Assembly (NCBI GenBank): GCA_015060695.1
Contig: SUYA01000018.1
Coordinates: forward strand, 1-41,498
Direction: 5' to 3'
Length of the DNA stretch: 41,498 nucleotides
Source of the DNA: Mediterranea massiliensis
GTDB lineage: Bacteria; Bacteroidota; Bacteroidia; Bacteroidales; Bacteroidaceae
Shown: one piece after another, positions 26,786-34,148 of the stretch
Layout: every line of letters starts with the position of its first letter
How positions within the stretch are numbered: position 1 is the first letter of the stretch
Position numbers and translations under genes: made by a program
Notes under the pieces: generated by a model
What the model saw: only the letters and a program-made list of their open reading frames with translations
Databases searched by the model: none
What the model was told of the DNA's origin: nothing

Positions 26786-29135
26786 AAAATCCACTTGCTT
26801 TTACCTCTTCCCAGATGGCTACCACCTCATTGAAAAACTTCTCACCAATGTCTCCATCGCTGGCGGCATATTCAAACAACTCCGGATCCATTACGAAAGC
26901 CTGTATCAGGCAACCCACAGCATTCTTACCTGCATAAGGTGGCGAAGTCTTATCCTTGGGGTAAGAGAAATATTCCATCCAAGCTTCGTCAATGGCTCCA
27001 TCACCCTGTATCCGTTTGGCAGCTACCCCCTTCAAGTACCATGTCAGTGCTTCGTCTTTCGGTAGCTTTTCCAACAATGTCATTGCCTCGTTGTCGTAAT
27101 GTCCCTGTTTCATGGCCAAGCACATTACCACTGCGTTTAGTGGGGTAGAGTTCTTTACAATTTCGAAGATTTTCTTCCGTTCGTTTGCTTCTTCTACCGT
27201 AGAGCCACCCTTGTAGTATCCACCCAAGCAACGGGCAAAGGCGCGTACCTTTTCATATTTCGGGTCATCGGGCAATATCTGTGCTAATACGCTGGCTTTC
27301 CTGAAGTTGTGTGCCTTGATACACATCGCAAGGTGGTTGATGACCACCTCTTCCGGGTTGATGATGCTTTCTTGTCCTTCAAAAACGGTCTTTAAGTTCA
27401 CTTTTTGTACCCCCAAATCAATCAGCGGTTCCAGCAGTTCGATGTCGCAAGTGTCACGTTCCAAATAAGCCACTGCTAAGTTGTTGGCGGCCAATACCCA
27501 CGGCTTGCCGTAGAACGAGGACTTCGAATCTTCGCAAGCTCGTTTGTATAGTGCTTCCAGCTCCTTCTTGTCCTTCACTTGCTGGAACAGGTGCCAATAC
27601 TCATAGAGCGTAAATGTCTTGGTACCGTTGCGATACTCTTCGTCCGTTTCGTAGCGGTGCAATATTTCTGCCGGATCCAGCTCACGGAACAGTTCATAGG
27701 TATATTCATACTGCACGGTGCGCAGTCGGGGCAATCGGTCTTTAATTATTGTTTTGTAGTAGGGCAGTCGGGCTATTGCTGCCGATTGGGCATCCACACT
27801 TTTCGGATACTTCTCTACAATGGCACGTATCTCGGCTGCTTCGTTGGGCAGCGTGTCAGACTCTAACAGGTCGGCCACTTCGTCCCATCCGGCCACGCGG
27901 GTATCTCTGGAGGTAAAGATGGTGCGCATGGTGCGTTGCGGAATTACCGAAGTGATGGCGTTATAGGCAAAGTCGGTACGCTGCTTGGCCAAAGCCAAGT
28001 TGCTGGCATAGCGTCCTTCGGGCGACGATACACCGGTTATCTTGAATGTCTTCAGGGTAATGCTGGGATCTGCCATCATGCTACCCAGTTCGTTGTGCAT
28101 CTTGTTCAACTGCTCTTCGTTCATCGGGTTTTCGGGGTCCAACTGTGCCCGTCCTACCAAGAATCCCAATTGGATACTTCCTTTTGTATCGCGACGCTCG
28201 CGGCGTGGTTGCACCTTGTAGTCCATCGGATTGACGTTCATGGGCGGGAAGGCCGTTTCCAAGAAGTTCAGTGGCCGACGGGTTTCGCAAGTAGTCAGGA
28301 GATTTATTTTTTCGTATTCAATGTTATTGTAATCTTCCAGCAGCATTAACGAGAATGTTGTATAGTTAGTTGTGGGGTCGGCTATATACACCGTGTCCGA
28401 ATAGGGCAGGTCAAAACGTATGGCATCATTAAACGATTCCTTCAGTCCGGAGTGTCGGTTCTCGTGTGCCACCAAGGGGTCGTGTTCCATTTCGTACAAC
28501 ATCCGCCGTTCTTGCGTCTGCATATACTCATCACCTGTTAAGATGATGGGGCGTGCAAAGGTTACCGTATCTTTGGTCTTGCAGTTGATGACGTAGGGCT
28601 GGATTATCAATCGTGAATTGGGTTTGCAGAACTGTTGCGGAATGGGGAACGAATTTTTGATGTATAGGTTGTTGCCCTCTATCTCACTGGCTTCCGGTTC
28701 CGGGTCGGGTACCATACGAAAACCTACAATTTCTACCTGGTCAATGGCGCGGTCGGTACTAATAGTACGGTTTATCTCTTTCTGATAGTTTACCTCGAAT
28801 ATCTCGTATTTCATGGCATTCACCACTCTGACCAACAGCGCACCCGTTTCGGCCACATTGATTTCGAAGTATCCATCTGCACCGGCCACAGTCATTGCGT
28901 CAGAGTTCATAGATCCGCCCGAACTCTCAGCCAGTTTCTTGGCATCTTCGGCTGCTGCCACCGTGTTGAAGGCATATACCTGTACGGTTTCACCAAACGG
29001 AAACGGTTCCGGTTTCTTTTTACCCTCCTGTAGGTTCAGAATCTTCCCAGACACAATGGTAATCTGTTGGGCGGCAACTTCGCCAATGCCTGCCAGTAGG
29101 CATCCCACTAATATGATAATACGAATTATTTTCAT
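26784..29135 (-). CDS. OmpA-like / TPR protein of the fimbrial locus (DUF3868-like)
   Basis: About 783 residues from ATG 29135; a TTG at 29153 would add six residues and is less likely. A signal peptide ends at EVAAQQ. The N-terminal half resembles the DUF3868-type proteins of Bacteroidota fimbrial operons. An OmpA-C-like segment (ITGVSSPEGRYASNLALAKQ) lies near residues 355-385 and may contact peptidoglycan. The C-terminal 300 residues read as helical TPR-like repeats (WVLAANNLAVAYLERD, ALTWYLKGVAAKRIQG). It follows the DUF3575 gene with a 7-bp gap. Probable periplasmic assembly or anchoring factor, by context. Confidence 0.65.
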   Translation of the reverse strand: MKIIRIIILVGCLLAGIGEVAAQQITIVSGKILNLQEGKKKPEPFPFGETVQVYAFNTVAAAEDAKKLAESSGGSMNSDAMTVAGADGYFEINVAETGALLVRVVNAMKYEIFEVNYQKEINRTISTDRAIDQVEIVGFRMVPDPEPEASEIEGNNLYIKNSFPIPQQFCKPNSRLIIQPYVINCKTKDTVTFARPIILTGDEYMQTQERRMLYEMEHDPLVAHENRHSGLKESFNDAIRFDLPYSDTVYIADPTTNYTTFSLMLLEDYNNIEYEKINLLTTCETRRPLNFLETAFPPMNVNPMDYKVQPRRERRDTKGSIQLGFLVGRAQLDPENPMNEEQLNKMHNELGSMMADPSITLKTFKITGVSSPEGRYASNLALAKQRTDFAYNAITSVIPQRTMRTIFTSRDTRVAGWDEVADLLESDTLPNEAAEIRAIVEKYPKSVDAQSAAIARLPYYKTIIKDRLPRLRTVQYEYTYELFRELDPAEILHRYETDEEYRNGTKTFTLYEYWHLFQQVKDKKELEALYKRACEDSKSSFYGKPWVLAANNLAVAYLERDTCDIELLEPLIDLGVQKVNLKTVFEGQESIINPEEVVINHLAMCIKAHNFRKASVLAQILPDDPKYEKVRAFARCLGGYYKGGSTVEEANERKKIFEIVKNSTPLNAVVMCLAMKQGHYDNEAMTLLEKLPKDEALTWYLKGVAAKRIQGDGAIDEAWMEYFSYPKDKTSPPYAGKNAVGCLIQAFVMDPELFEYAASDGDIGEKFFNEVVAIWEEVKASGF

Positions 29136-29142
29136 TATTCTA

Positions 29143-29694
29143 TTATTTAACAATCCACGAAATACTTACACCCAATTTAATAGGAATCAGTTTATATCCA
29201 CTGGAATTAACATGCATCACCTCACTCTCGTCAAAATCCGTATAATTATCGTCTATATAATACTGCTTTTGGCGGAAATATACAGCACCAAAGCCTCCAT
29301 AAAACTCCACATTCAGTCGTTTGCCTAAGGTCAGCGCATAACCAATGGTCACACCGGCACCCACTGCATCGCCATCGTACATCTTATCACCCCAAGTAAT
29401 GTCGTAGGTAGCTCCTAAGGCAGCCACACCAATGTATTCACGAACCATCGGACGTCCGTTGAACCAATAGCGGTATTCCGGTTGTACGGCCACCATCTTA
29501 AACGGGTTGCTCCACACCTTTTGGCTGACAGCGGCAGTCAGGTCGAGCGATGAATGTTCGCCTGTCACAAACTCCATGCTGAGGTTAGGCATGGTGGCTG
29601 CCCACATCAGTCCGTTGGTCTTTACCGCAATCTGCTGTGCCTGTGTGGTCAATGTTACCAACAATATACCGATAATAATAAGAACTTTCTTCAT
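29143..29694 (-). CDS. DUF3575 domain outer-membrane protein, 183 aa
   Basis: Signal peptide (VLIIIGILLVTLTTQAQ) and then an eight-strand-like small barrel with the DUF3575 start IAVKTNGLMWAATMPNLSME and the segment VQPEYRYWFNG. DUF3575 proteins recur in Bacteroidota fimbrial operons beside OmpA-like proteins. A second, longer DUF3575 protein is encoded first in this locus. The promoter region upstream is filled by the repeat array. Confidence 0.8.
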   Translation of the reverse strand: MKKVLIIIGILLVTLTTQAQQIAVKTNGLMWAATMPNLSMEFVTGEHSSLDLTAAVSQKVWSNPFKMVAVQPEYRYWFNGRPMVREYIGVAALGATYDITWGDKMYDGDAVGAGVTIGYALTLGKRLNVEFYGGFGAVYFRQKQYYIDDNYTDFDESEVMHVNSSGYKLIPIKLGVSISWIVK

Positions 29695-29735
29695 CTATTT
29701 CTTATTTTTACAAATTCCTTTATTATTCCTTTATT

Positions 29736-29825
29736 CCCTCATCCTATTAAATAGCGGGAGAGTTTTCATCCTTTCTTATTCCTCCCCTGTTTATAGAGGA
29801 GGGGGCCGTTTGCGGTGGAGGAGTT
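29736..29825. repeat. Degenerate left half plus right half of the 112-bp repeat
   Basis: CTATTAAATAGCGGGAGAG (a decayed left hairpin) is followed by a right half from 29781 to 29825. In the right half the second hairpin has weakened (GGGCCGTTTGCGGTGG). Confidence 0.7.
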
Positions 29826-29853
29826 TAGAATACACAAACTAATTGTAATCTTC

Positions 29854-29965
29854 AACTCCCTCCCCCCTTCTGGGTACTCCCCCTATAAATAGGAGGAGAG
29901 TTTCTTTCCATGATATATTCCTCCCCTGTTTATAGGGGAGGGGGACCGCTTGCGGTGGAGGAGTT
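29854..29965. repeat. Complete 112-bp structured repeat, copy A
   Basis: Starts AACTCCCTCC and ends GGAGGAGTT. It contains a left hairpin pair (CCCCTTCTGGG; CTCCCCCTATAAATAGGAGGAG) and a right pair (CCTCCCCT/AGGGGAGG; ACCGC/GCGGT). Its right half encodes the last residues of the overlapping DUF559 gene. Confidence 0.85.
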
Positions 29966-30352
29966 TATAGCAATCCTCTCCTTTGCAATTTCCCTTATAT
30001 ATTCAAACACCTCATTATTTCGTTCCAAAACGACTTTATTTTCAAATCTCAAAACAAGAATATCGCACTTCTCATTTAAAAATTTTGTTCGCACCAAATC
30101 ATGCTCTGCACCAGCGGGTATATAATGCATATTTCCATCCAACTCAATACAAAGGTTTGCCTTTGGACAATAGAAATCCATAATGTAATTTCCTATTGAT
30201 ACTTGGCGCTTCCATTGTAATCCATCCATTTGTTTGGCACGCAGTCGTTTCCACATTATAGCTTCTGCAACAGTGCCATGTTTACGAAGTTCTCGCCTTT
30301 TCTGTTTTTGCTCATGGCGATTCAATAAAAAATGGTCATCATCATGTTGCAT
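29930..30352 (-). CDS. DUF559 endonuclease-like protein, copy 1
   Basis: PD-(D/E)XK-fold DUF559 protein, related to Vsr-type nucleases. About 140 residues from ATG 30352; an ATG at 30400 in the flanking repeat would add 16 residues. The conserved Glu region is TVAEAIMWKRLRAKQ. The catalytic-type Asp is in YIMDFYCP and the ExD in CIELDGNMH. The last eleven residues (NSSTASGPPPL) and the stop are translated from the 112-bp repeat. Identical to copy 2 at 30564. It sits inside the minus-strand fimbrial locus but has no obvious role there. I infer a selfish or repeat-associated nuclease. Confidence 0.8.
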   Translation of the reverse strand: MQHDDDHFLLNRHEQKQKRRELRKHGTVAEAIMWKRLRAKQMDGLQWKRQVSIGNYIMDFYCPKANLCIELDGNMHYIPAGAEHDLVRTKFLNEKCDILVLRFENKVVLERNNEVFEYIREIAKERIAINSSTASGPPPL

Positions 30353-30376
30353 TTTCTTTTCTTTTTTCCTCCAACT

Positions 30377-30458
30377 ATTAAATAGCGGGAGAGTTTTCAT
30401 CCTTTCTTATTCCTCCCCTGTTTATAGGGGAGGGGGACCGCTTTGCGGTGGAGGAGTT
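30377..30458. repeat. Degenerate left half plus right half of the 112-bp repeat
   Basis: ATTAAATAGCGGGAGAG and then a right half at 30412-30458 with CCTCCCCT/AGGGGAGG and CCGCTTTGCGG hairpins. Same arrangement as at 29736 and 31011. Confidence 0.75.
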
Positions 30459-30487
30459 AATGAATACACAAACTAATTGTAATCTTA

Positions 30488-30599
30488 AACTCCCTCCCCC
30501 CTTCGGGGTACTCCCCCTATAAATAGGAGGAGAATTTCTTTCCATGATATATTCCTCCCCTGTTTATAGGGGAGGGGGACCGCTTGCGGTGGAGGAGTT
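30488..30599. repeat. Complete 112-bp structured repeat, copy B
   Basis: Same length and ends as copy A, with left hairpin CCCCTTCGGGG intact. Its right half encodes the C-terminus of DUF559 copy 2. Confidence 0.85.
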
Positions 30600-30986
30600 T
30601 ATAGCAATCCTCTCCTTTGCAATTTCCCTTATATATTCAAACACCTCATTATTTCGTTCCAAAACGACTTTATTTTCAAATCTCAAAACAAGAATATCGC
30701 ACTTCTCATTTAAAAATTTTGTTCGCACCAAATCATGCTCTGCACCAGCGGGTATATAATGCATATTTCCATCCAACTCAATACAAAGGTTTGCCTTTGG
30801 ACAATAGAAATCCATAATGTAATTTCCTATTGATACTTGGCGCTTCCATTGTAATCCATCCATTTGTTTGGCACGCAGTCGTTTCCACATTATAGCTTCT
30901 GCAACAGTGCCATGTTTACGAAGTTCTCGCCTTTTCTGTTTTTGCTCATGGCGATTCAATAAAAAATGGTCATCATCATGTTGCAT
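30564..30986 (-). CDS. DUF559 endonuclease-like protein, copy 2
   Basis: Amino-acid sequence identical to copy 1 at 29930 and apparently identical in DNA, with the same ATG choice (30986) and the same repeat-encoded tail NSSTASGPPPL. The active-site set is intact: Glu in AEAIMW, Asp in MDFYC, and ExD in IELDG. Two intact copies of a nuclease 634 bp apart argue for very recent duplication rather than decay. Confidence 0.8.
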   Translation of the reverse strand: MQHDDDHFLLNRHEQKQKRRELRKHGTVAEAIMWKRLRAKQMDGLQWKRQVSIGNYIMDFYCPKANLCIELDGNMHYIPAGAEHDLVRTKFLNEKCDILVLRFENKVVLERNNEVFEYIREIAKERIAINSSTASGPPPL

Positions 30987-31010
30987 TTTCTTTTCTTTTT
31001 TCCTCCAACT

Positions 31011-31091
31011 ATTAAATAGCGGGAGAGTTTTCATCCTTTCTTATTCCTCCCCTATTCATAGGGGAGGGGGACCGCTTGCGGTGGAGGAGTT
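31011..31091. repeat. Degenerate left half plus right half of the 112-bp repeat
   Basis: Right half at 31046-31091. The loop of the first hairpin differs (CCTCCCCTATTCATAGGGGAGG) while the stem is kept. Confidence 0.75.
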
Positions 31092-31121
31092 AGAGAATAC
31101 ACAAACTAATTGTAATCATTC

Positions 31122-31233
31122 AACTCCCTCCCCCCTTCGGGGTACTCCCCCTATAAATAGGAGGAGAATTTCTTTCCATCATATATTCCTCCCCTGTTTA
31201 TAGGGGAGGGGGACCGCTTGCGGTGGAGGAGTT
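31122..31233. repeat. Complete 112-bp structured repeat, copy C
   Basis: First of three near-identical complete copies in tandem. Copies are separated by a 29-bp spacer containing ATACACAAACTAATTGTAAT. Confidence 0.85.
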
Positions 31234-31262
31234 AGAGAATACACAAACTAATTGTAATCTTT

Positions 31263-31374
31263 AACTTCCTCCCCCCTTCGGGGTACTCCCCCTATAAATA
31301 GGAGGAGAATTTCTTTCCATCATATATTCCTCCCCTGTTTATAGGGGAGGGGGACCGCTTGCGGTGGAGGAGTT
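31263..31374. repeat. Complete 112-bp structured repeat, copy D
   Basis: Same as copy C except the start reads AACTTCCTCC. Confidence 0.85.
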
Positions 31375-31403
31375 AGAGAATACACAAACTAATTGTAATC
31401 TTA

Positions 31404-31515
31404 AACTCCCTCCCCCCTTCGGGGTACTCCCCCTATAAATAGGAGGAGAGTTTCTTTCCATTATATATTCCTCCCCTGTTTATAGGGGAGGGGGACCGCT
31501 TGCGGTGGAGGAGTT
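31404..31515. repeat. Complete 112-bp structured repeat, copy E
   Basis: Last tandem copy, ending 32 bp from the stop codon of the 333-aa fimbrillin-like gene. The 512-bp stretch 31035-31547 holds only these repeats and spacers. Confidence 0.85.
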
Positions 31516-31547
31516 AAAGAATACACATTGTTTATGTAATCCTCGCC

Positions 31548-32549
31548 TCACTCTACTACCAGTAGCAGACAGTCGTTGCTGCTGCGAGTAGTAGGAGCCA
31601 ACTCCTCTTTCTTCGTAATCCGTATCTTAGACGTTGTATTAGCCTTTAAGTCAATACGGGTACTGTCACTATCAGTATAGGCCGTTTTGGTCACATAAGT
31701 TGGGTTGCCTTCTTCATCCGTTGTCTTTACCGTGATAGTAATCTCTTTTATAATGTCCTCACCGGGGATGCATGTATCATCGGTTTCGGTAAGGTAATTG
31801 TTCTCATTTTCAGGTCCCCATCTCAAAGTAGTATCAAGCACTTTAGATACTGCCGTAATCACTCCCGTCTTCACATTCATCTCGCCATGTTGGCTTTGCT
31901 TGAAGACGATGTTTAGGGCAGTTACGTTGGGATAGTCAATCTCTACTTGCAGACGTGCCATGGCATGGCGGAACTGCAAGTTGGCAGCGGCAGTTGCCAA
32001 ACTGTTTTCCTCCTCTTCGTTGAATACCGGGCGCACTACTGTGTCGCAAGCAAACAAAGGGTCGGTCACCGCAGAGGTGTAAGGGGATATTGTGTAGCTG
32101 CTTTGGCTACTCTTTACGAACATCACAATGTTTCCATCAGTTTTTTTCTGAAGAAATCCGGATGCTGAGTAATTATTAATTTCCTGATAAGGATAATAAG
32201 CCGCAATAACGGCCGTGTTGTACTCTTTCTTCAGCGGGAAAAAGAGTTTTTCTGATTCGGGTGAAATTTTTTCTTCGTTGGTATAGGTATAAAGCAAATT
32301 ATTCTTCACGCTATCGCCTATGGTGGCAAATACGCCTATCCGGCTCTCAGTTTCAAAATTTGTAAATGCTGTATAGTTACCTCTCGTCACAGTGGCCTCT
32401 GCCCGAGGCGAGTAGGCATAGAGCAGAATCTCCATCGGCTCCTCTCCTGTGTCGAGGAGGGGAGCTGATGAATCATCCTCGTTGCAAGCCGTCAGCATCG
32501 GCAGCAACGTGGCAAGCAGATATACAATGTATTCTCTTGTCAATCTCAT
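31548..32549 (-). CDS. Fimbrillin-like lipoprotein, 333 aa
   Basis: Lipoprotein signal with lipobox LLPMLTAC (Cys22). An Arg site follows at residue 56 (ATVTRGNYT), where trypsin-like cleavage would release a donor-strand-ready subunit. The rest is beta-rich, with YYPYQEINNY and FRHAMARLQVEI, typical of Bacteroidota fimbrillins, which have conserved FRH/FQH-type segments. It is the last fimbrillin in transcription order and shorter than the others, so it may be a tip or minor subunit. It follows the 467-aa gene after 41 bp. Confidence 0.75.
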   Translation of the reverse strand: MRLTREYIVYLLATLLPMLTACNEDDSSAPLLDTGEEPMEILLYAYSPRAEATVTRGNYTAFTNFETESRIGVFATIGDSVKNNLLYTYTNEEKISPESEKLFFPLKKEYNTAVIAAYYPYQEINNYSASGFLQKKTDGNIVMFVKSSQSSYTISPYTSAVTDPLFACDTVVRPVFNEEEENSLATAAANLQFRHAMARLQVEIDYPNVTALNIVFKQSQHGEMNVKTGVITAVSKVLDTTLRWGPENENNYLTETDDTCIPGEDIIKEITITVKTTDEEGNPTYVTKTAYTDSDSTRIDLKANTTSKIRITKKEELAPTTRSSNDCLLLVVE

Positions 32550-32590
32550 TACGTTATTCTATTTCTATAAGAATTCTGTCTCTTTTCTTT

Positions 32591-33994
32591 TTATTCTACG
32601 GGAAGGTCTATAATTTTGTCTGCTACTTCCCAATCACTGATGGTTGCAGTTACCTCAACTTCTTGCATGGCATAAAGACCAATCATAATGTTGTAAGCAT
32701 AGCCGGGTTTAAAGCCGCCTTCTGGAATAGGAATAGTAATTACAGCCTCTTGTGGGTCGGTAGAAGCAACATTATTCCCTTTATTAGCAATACCTACGGC
32801 TATTTCCAAATTGTATGAAGTCATGTTCGGATTTACTAATAAATAACCATCGGGAATTAAATTATTAATGTCTGTTTCTCCTGATGTATAGAGTTCTGGA
32901 TAAATACCTATGGCATTATTGGCTACTGCAAAAGGAGTATTTGTGAATGTAGTGCCGGTTGTGCCGTCATAATTGATTTTCATCATGGGCAGACTGGCTG
33001 TTGTTGTTCCCCAATTTAATTCACCTGTTGGAATATCGAGTGTTACATCTGTGGGATGACTTTGTAGATTTACTTTAGTCACGTGCAGTGTTTTAGCTCC
33101 ATCTTCCAACATGTCTTGTTTGTCTTGGCTAGATTGCTTACTGGCAGTTACTACATAGAAGCGGAGTTGTGCTAATTGGTGTTCTAATGCTAAGTTTGGA
33201 ACCCAATTATAAGTCGGTACACTGGGACTTGTATAGTTTTCTTTTGTTTTAATTTCATCGTGATACTTCAACAAGCGAATGTATTTGGATTTATATCCAA
33301 AAAGGTCTTTTCCCAAGACATTGTCTCTTAAATTATTTTCATCAAGAAAGAGTGTACTACCTTTGGGAATAATGGGTGCAATAGCTTTATCCCACATAAT
33401 GTCTTGACTGCCATCAAATTTCTTGTATTGAACAGACGCTGTAGAGCCATCGCATGTAACATTATATAGCGATGTTGATGTATTTAAGGCATACGGAGTA
33501 TAGCCATAGAATGTATAGGTGTATTTGTTGTCAATAGGATAATAGTAGAGATACCCTACACCTTCACCATTTACATTACTTAAGGTAATTTTTTTTGCAT
33601 TTTCTTCAGACCCTTTGGGAGCATATACCGGATTACCTTCATTATCTTCTGTAATAAATGTCCCTTTGATATTTTTTAACAATACACCAGGCTCTTCTTC
33701 CCAATCTACATTTGCTGGTGATACCGTTTCGTTATCAGTTTGCGTAGTAGCTAATGCAAAGATTCCAATTTCAGTGCCGTGAGCTTTCTCCGGTGTTAGT
33801 GGAGCACGTGTAGCGGTGTTCACATCAGCTATCTTCGATGAGCTACCGCCCAATTGTACGATGACGCGCCCGTCTGGAGTAATCCAGTCGTTGTCGGTCA
33901 CCGGTTTTTCTATTTGGGGTTCGTCGTCGTTGGTGCAGGCCGTAAAGCTAAGCCCTGCACAGAGTGCGGCGAACAACCAGAATTTCTTATTCAT
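32591..33994 (-). CDS. Fimbrillin-like lipoprotein, 467 aa
   Basis: Lipobox LSFTAC (Cys20), then an acidic stretch and an Arg site at residue 63 (NTATRAPLT). Fimbrillin-type segments include YYYPIDNKYTYTFYGYTPY, DGSQDIMWDKA and the C-terminal KPGYAYNIMIGLYAMQEVEV, the usual last strands of this family. Its size and order suggest a minor or accessory subunit of the same fimbria as its neighbours. Confidence 0.8.
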   Translation of the reverse strand: MNKKFWLFAALCAGLSFTACTNDDEPQIEKPVTDNDWITPDGRVIVQLGGSSSKIADVNTATRAPLTPEKAHGTEIGIFALATTQTDNETVSPANVDWEEEPGVLLKNIKGTFITEDNEGNPVYAPKGSEENAKKITLSNVNGEGVGYLYYYPIDNKYTYTFYGYTPYALNTSTSLYNVTCDGSTASVQYKKFDGSQDIMWDKAIAPIIPKGSTLFLDENNLRDNVLGKDLFGYKSKYIRLLKYHDEIKTKENYTSPSVPTYNWVPNLALEHQLAQLRFYVVTASKQSSQDKQDMLEDGAKTLHVTKVNLQSHPTDVTLDIPTGELNWGTTTASLPMMKINYDGTTGTTFTNTPFAVANNAIGIYPELYTSGETDINNLIPDGYLLVNPNMTSYNLEIAVGIANKGNNVASTDPQEAVITIPIPEGGFKPGYAYNIMIGLYAMQEVEVTATISDWEVADKIIDLPVE

Positions 33995-34055
33995 AGTGTT
34001 GTAATGAGTTTTTTAATGTTATTATTTACCGCCTTGCTGAGGGGCGTTATAAGTG

Positions 34056-34070
34056 TATTATTAGTTCAAT
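34056..34070. repeat. 15-bp inverted repeat, left arm, flanking a fimbrillin gene
   Basis: TATTATTAGTTCAAT is the exact reverse complement of ATTGAACTAATAATA at 35593-35607. The two arms bracket the 470-aa fimbrillin gene. Confidence 0.6.
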
Positions 34071-34087
34071 CGTTGTTGTTGTTTTGA

Positions 34088-34124
34088 AATCTCTCCCTGC
34101 CCATGAAAGGGCAGGGGAGAGATT
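34088..34124 (-). terminator. Hairpin after the 470-aa fimbrillin gene
   Basis: AATCTCTCCCTGCCC pairs with GGGCAGGGGAGAGATT with one bulged G. It lies 25 bp after the stop of the fimbrillin gene and before the next fimbrillin gene. There is no long T-run, so it may be an attenuator or an mRNA-stabilising 3' end. Confidence 0.6.
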
Positions 34125-34148
34125 ATTTAAAAAATAAATAATTATAGA

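Larger units (their letters stand above)
29778..31045. repeat. 634-bp tandem duplication carrying the DUF559 gene
   Basis: Positions 29778-30411 and 30412-31045 are direct copies. The inner ~490 bp, from the left repeat's right half through the nuclease gene, appear identical. The flanking repeat elements differ at several positions. Each unit has two repeat elements and one DUF559 gene. The identity implies a recent duplication, probably by recombination between repeats. Confidence 0.85.

Noticed and set aside
29865..31203. Plus-strand frames such as those reading SSPVYRGGGPLAVEE
   Set aside because: They translate the structured repeat and the antisense of DUF559. They recur with every repeat copy and are not genes.
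29736..31515. CRISPR array
   Set aside because: Units are 112 bp with nearly constant spacers of about 29 bp that share the same sequence. CRISPR repeats are shorter, spacers are unique, and no cas genes are nearby.
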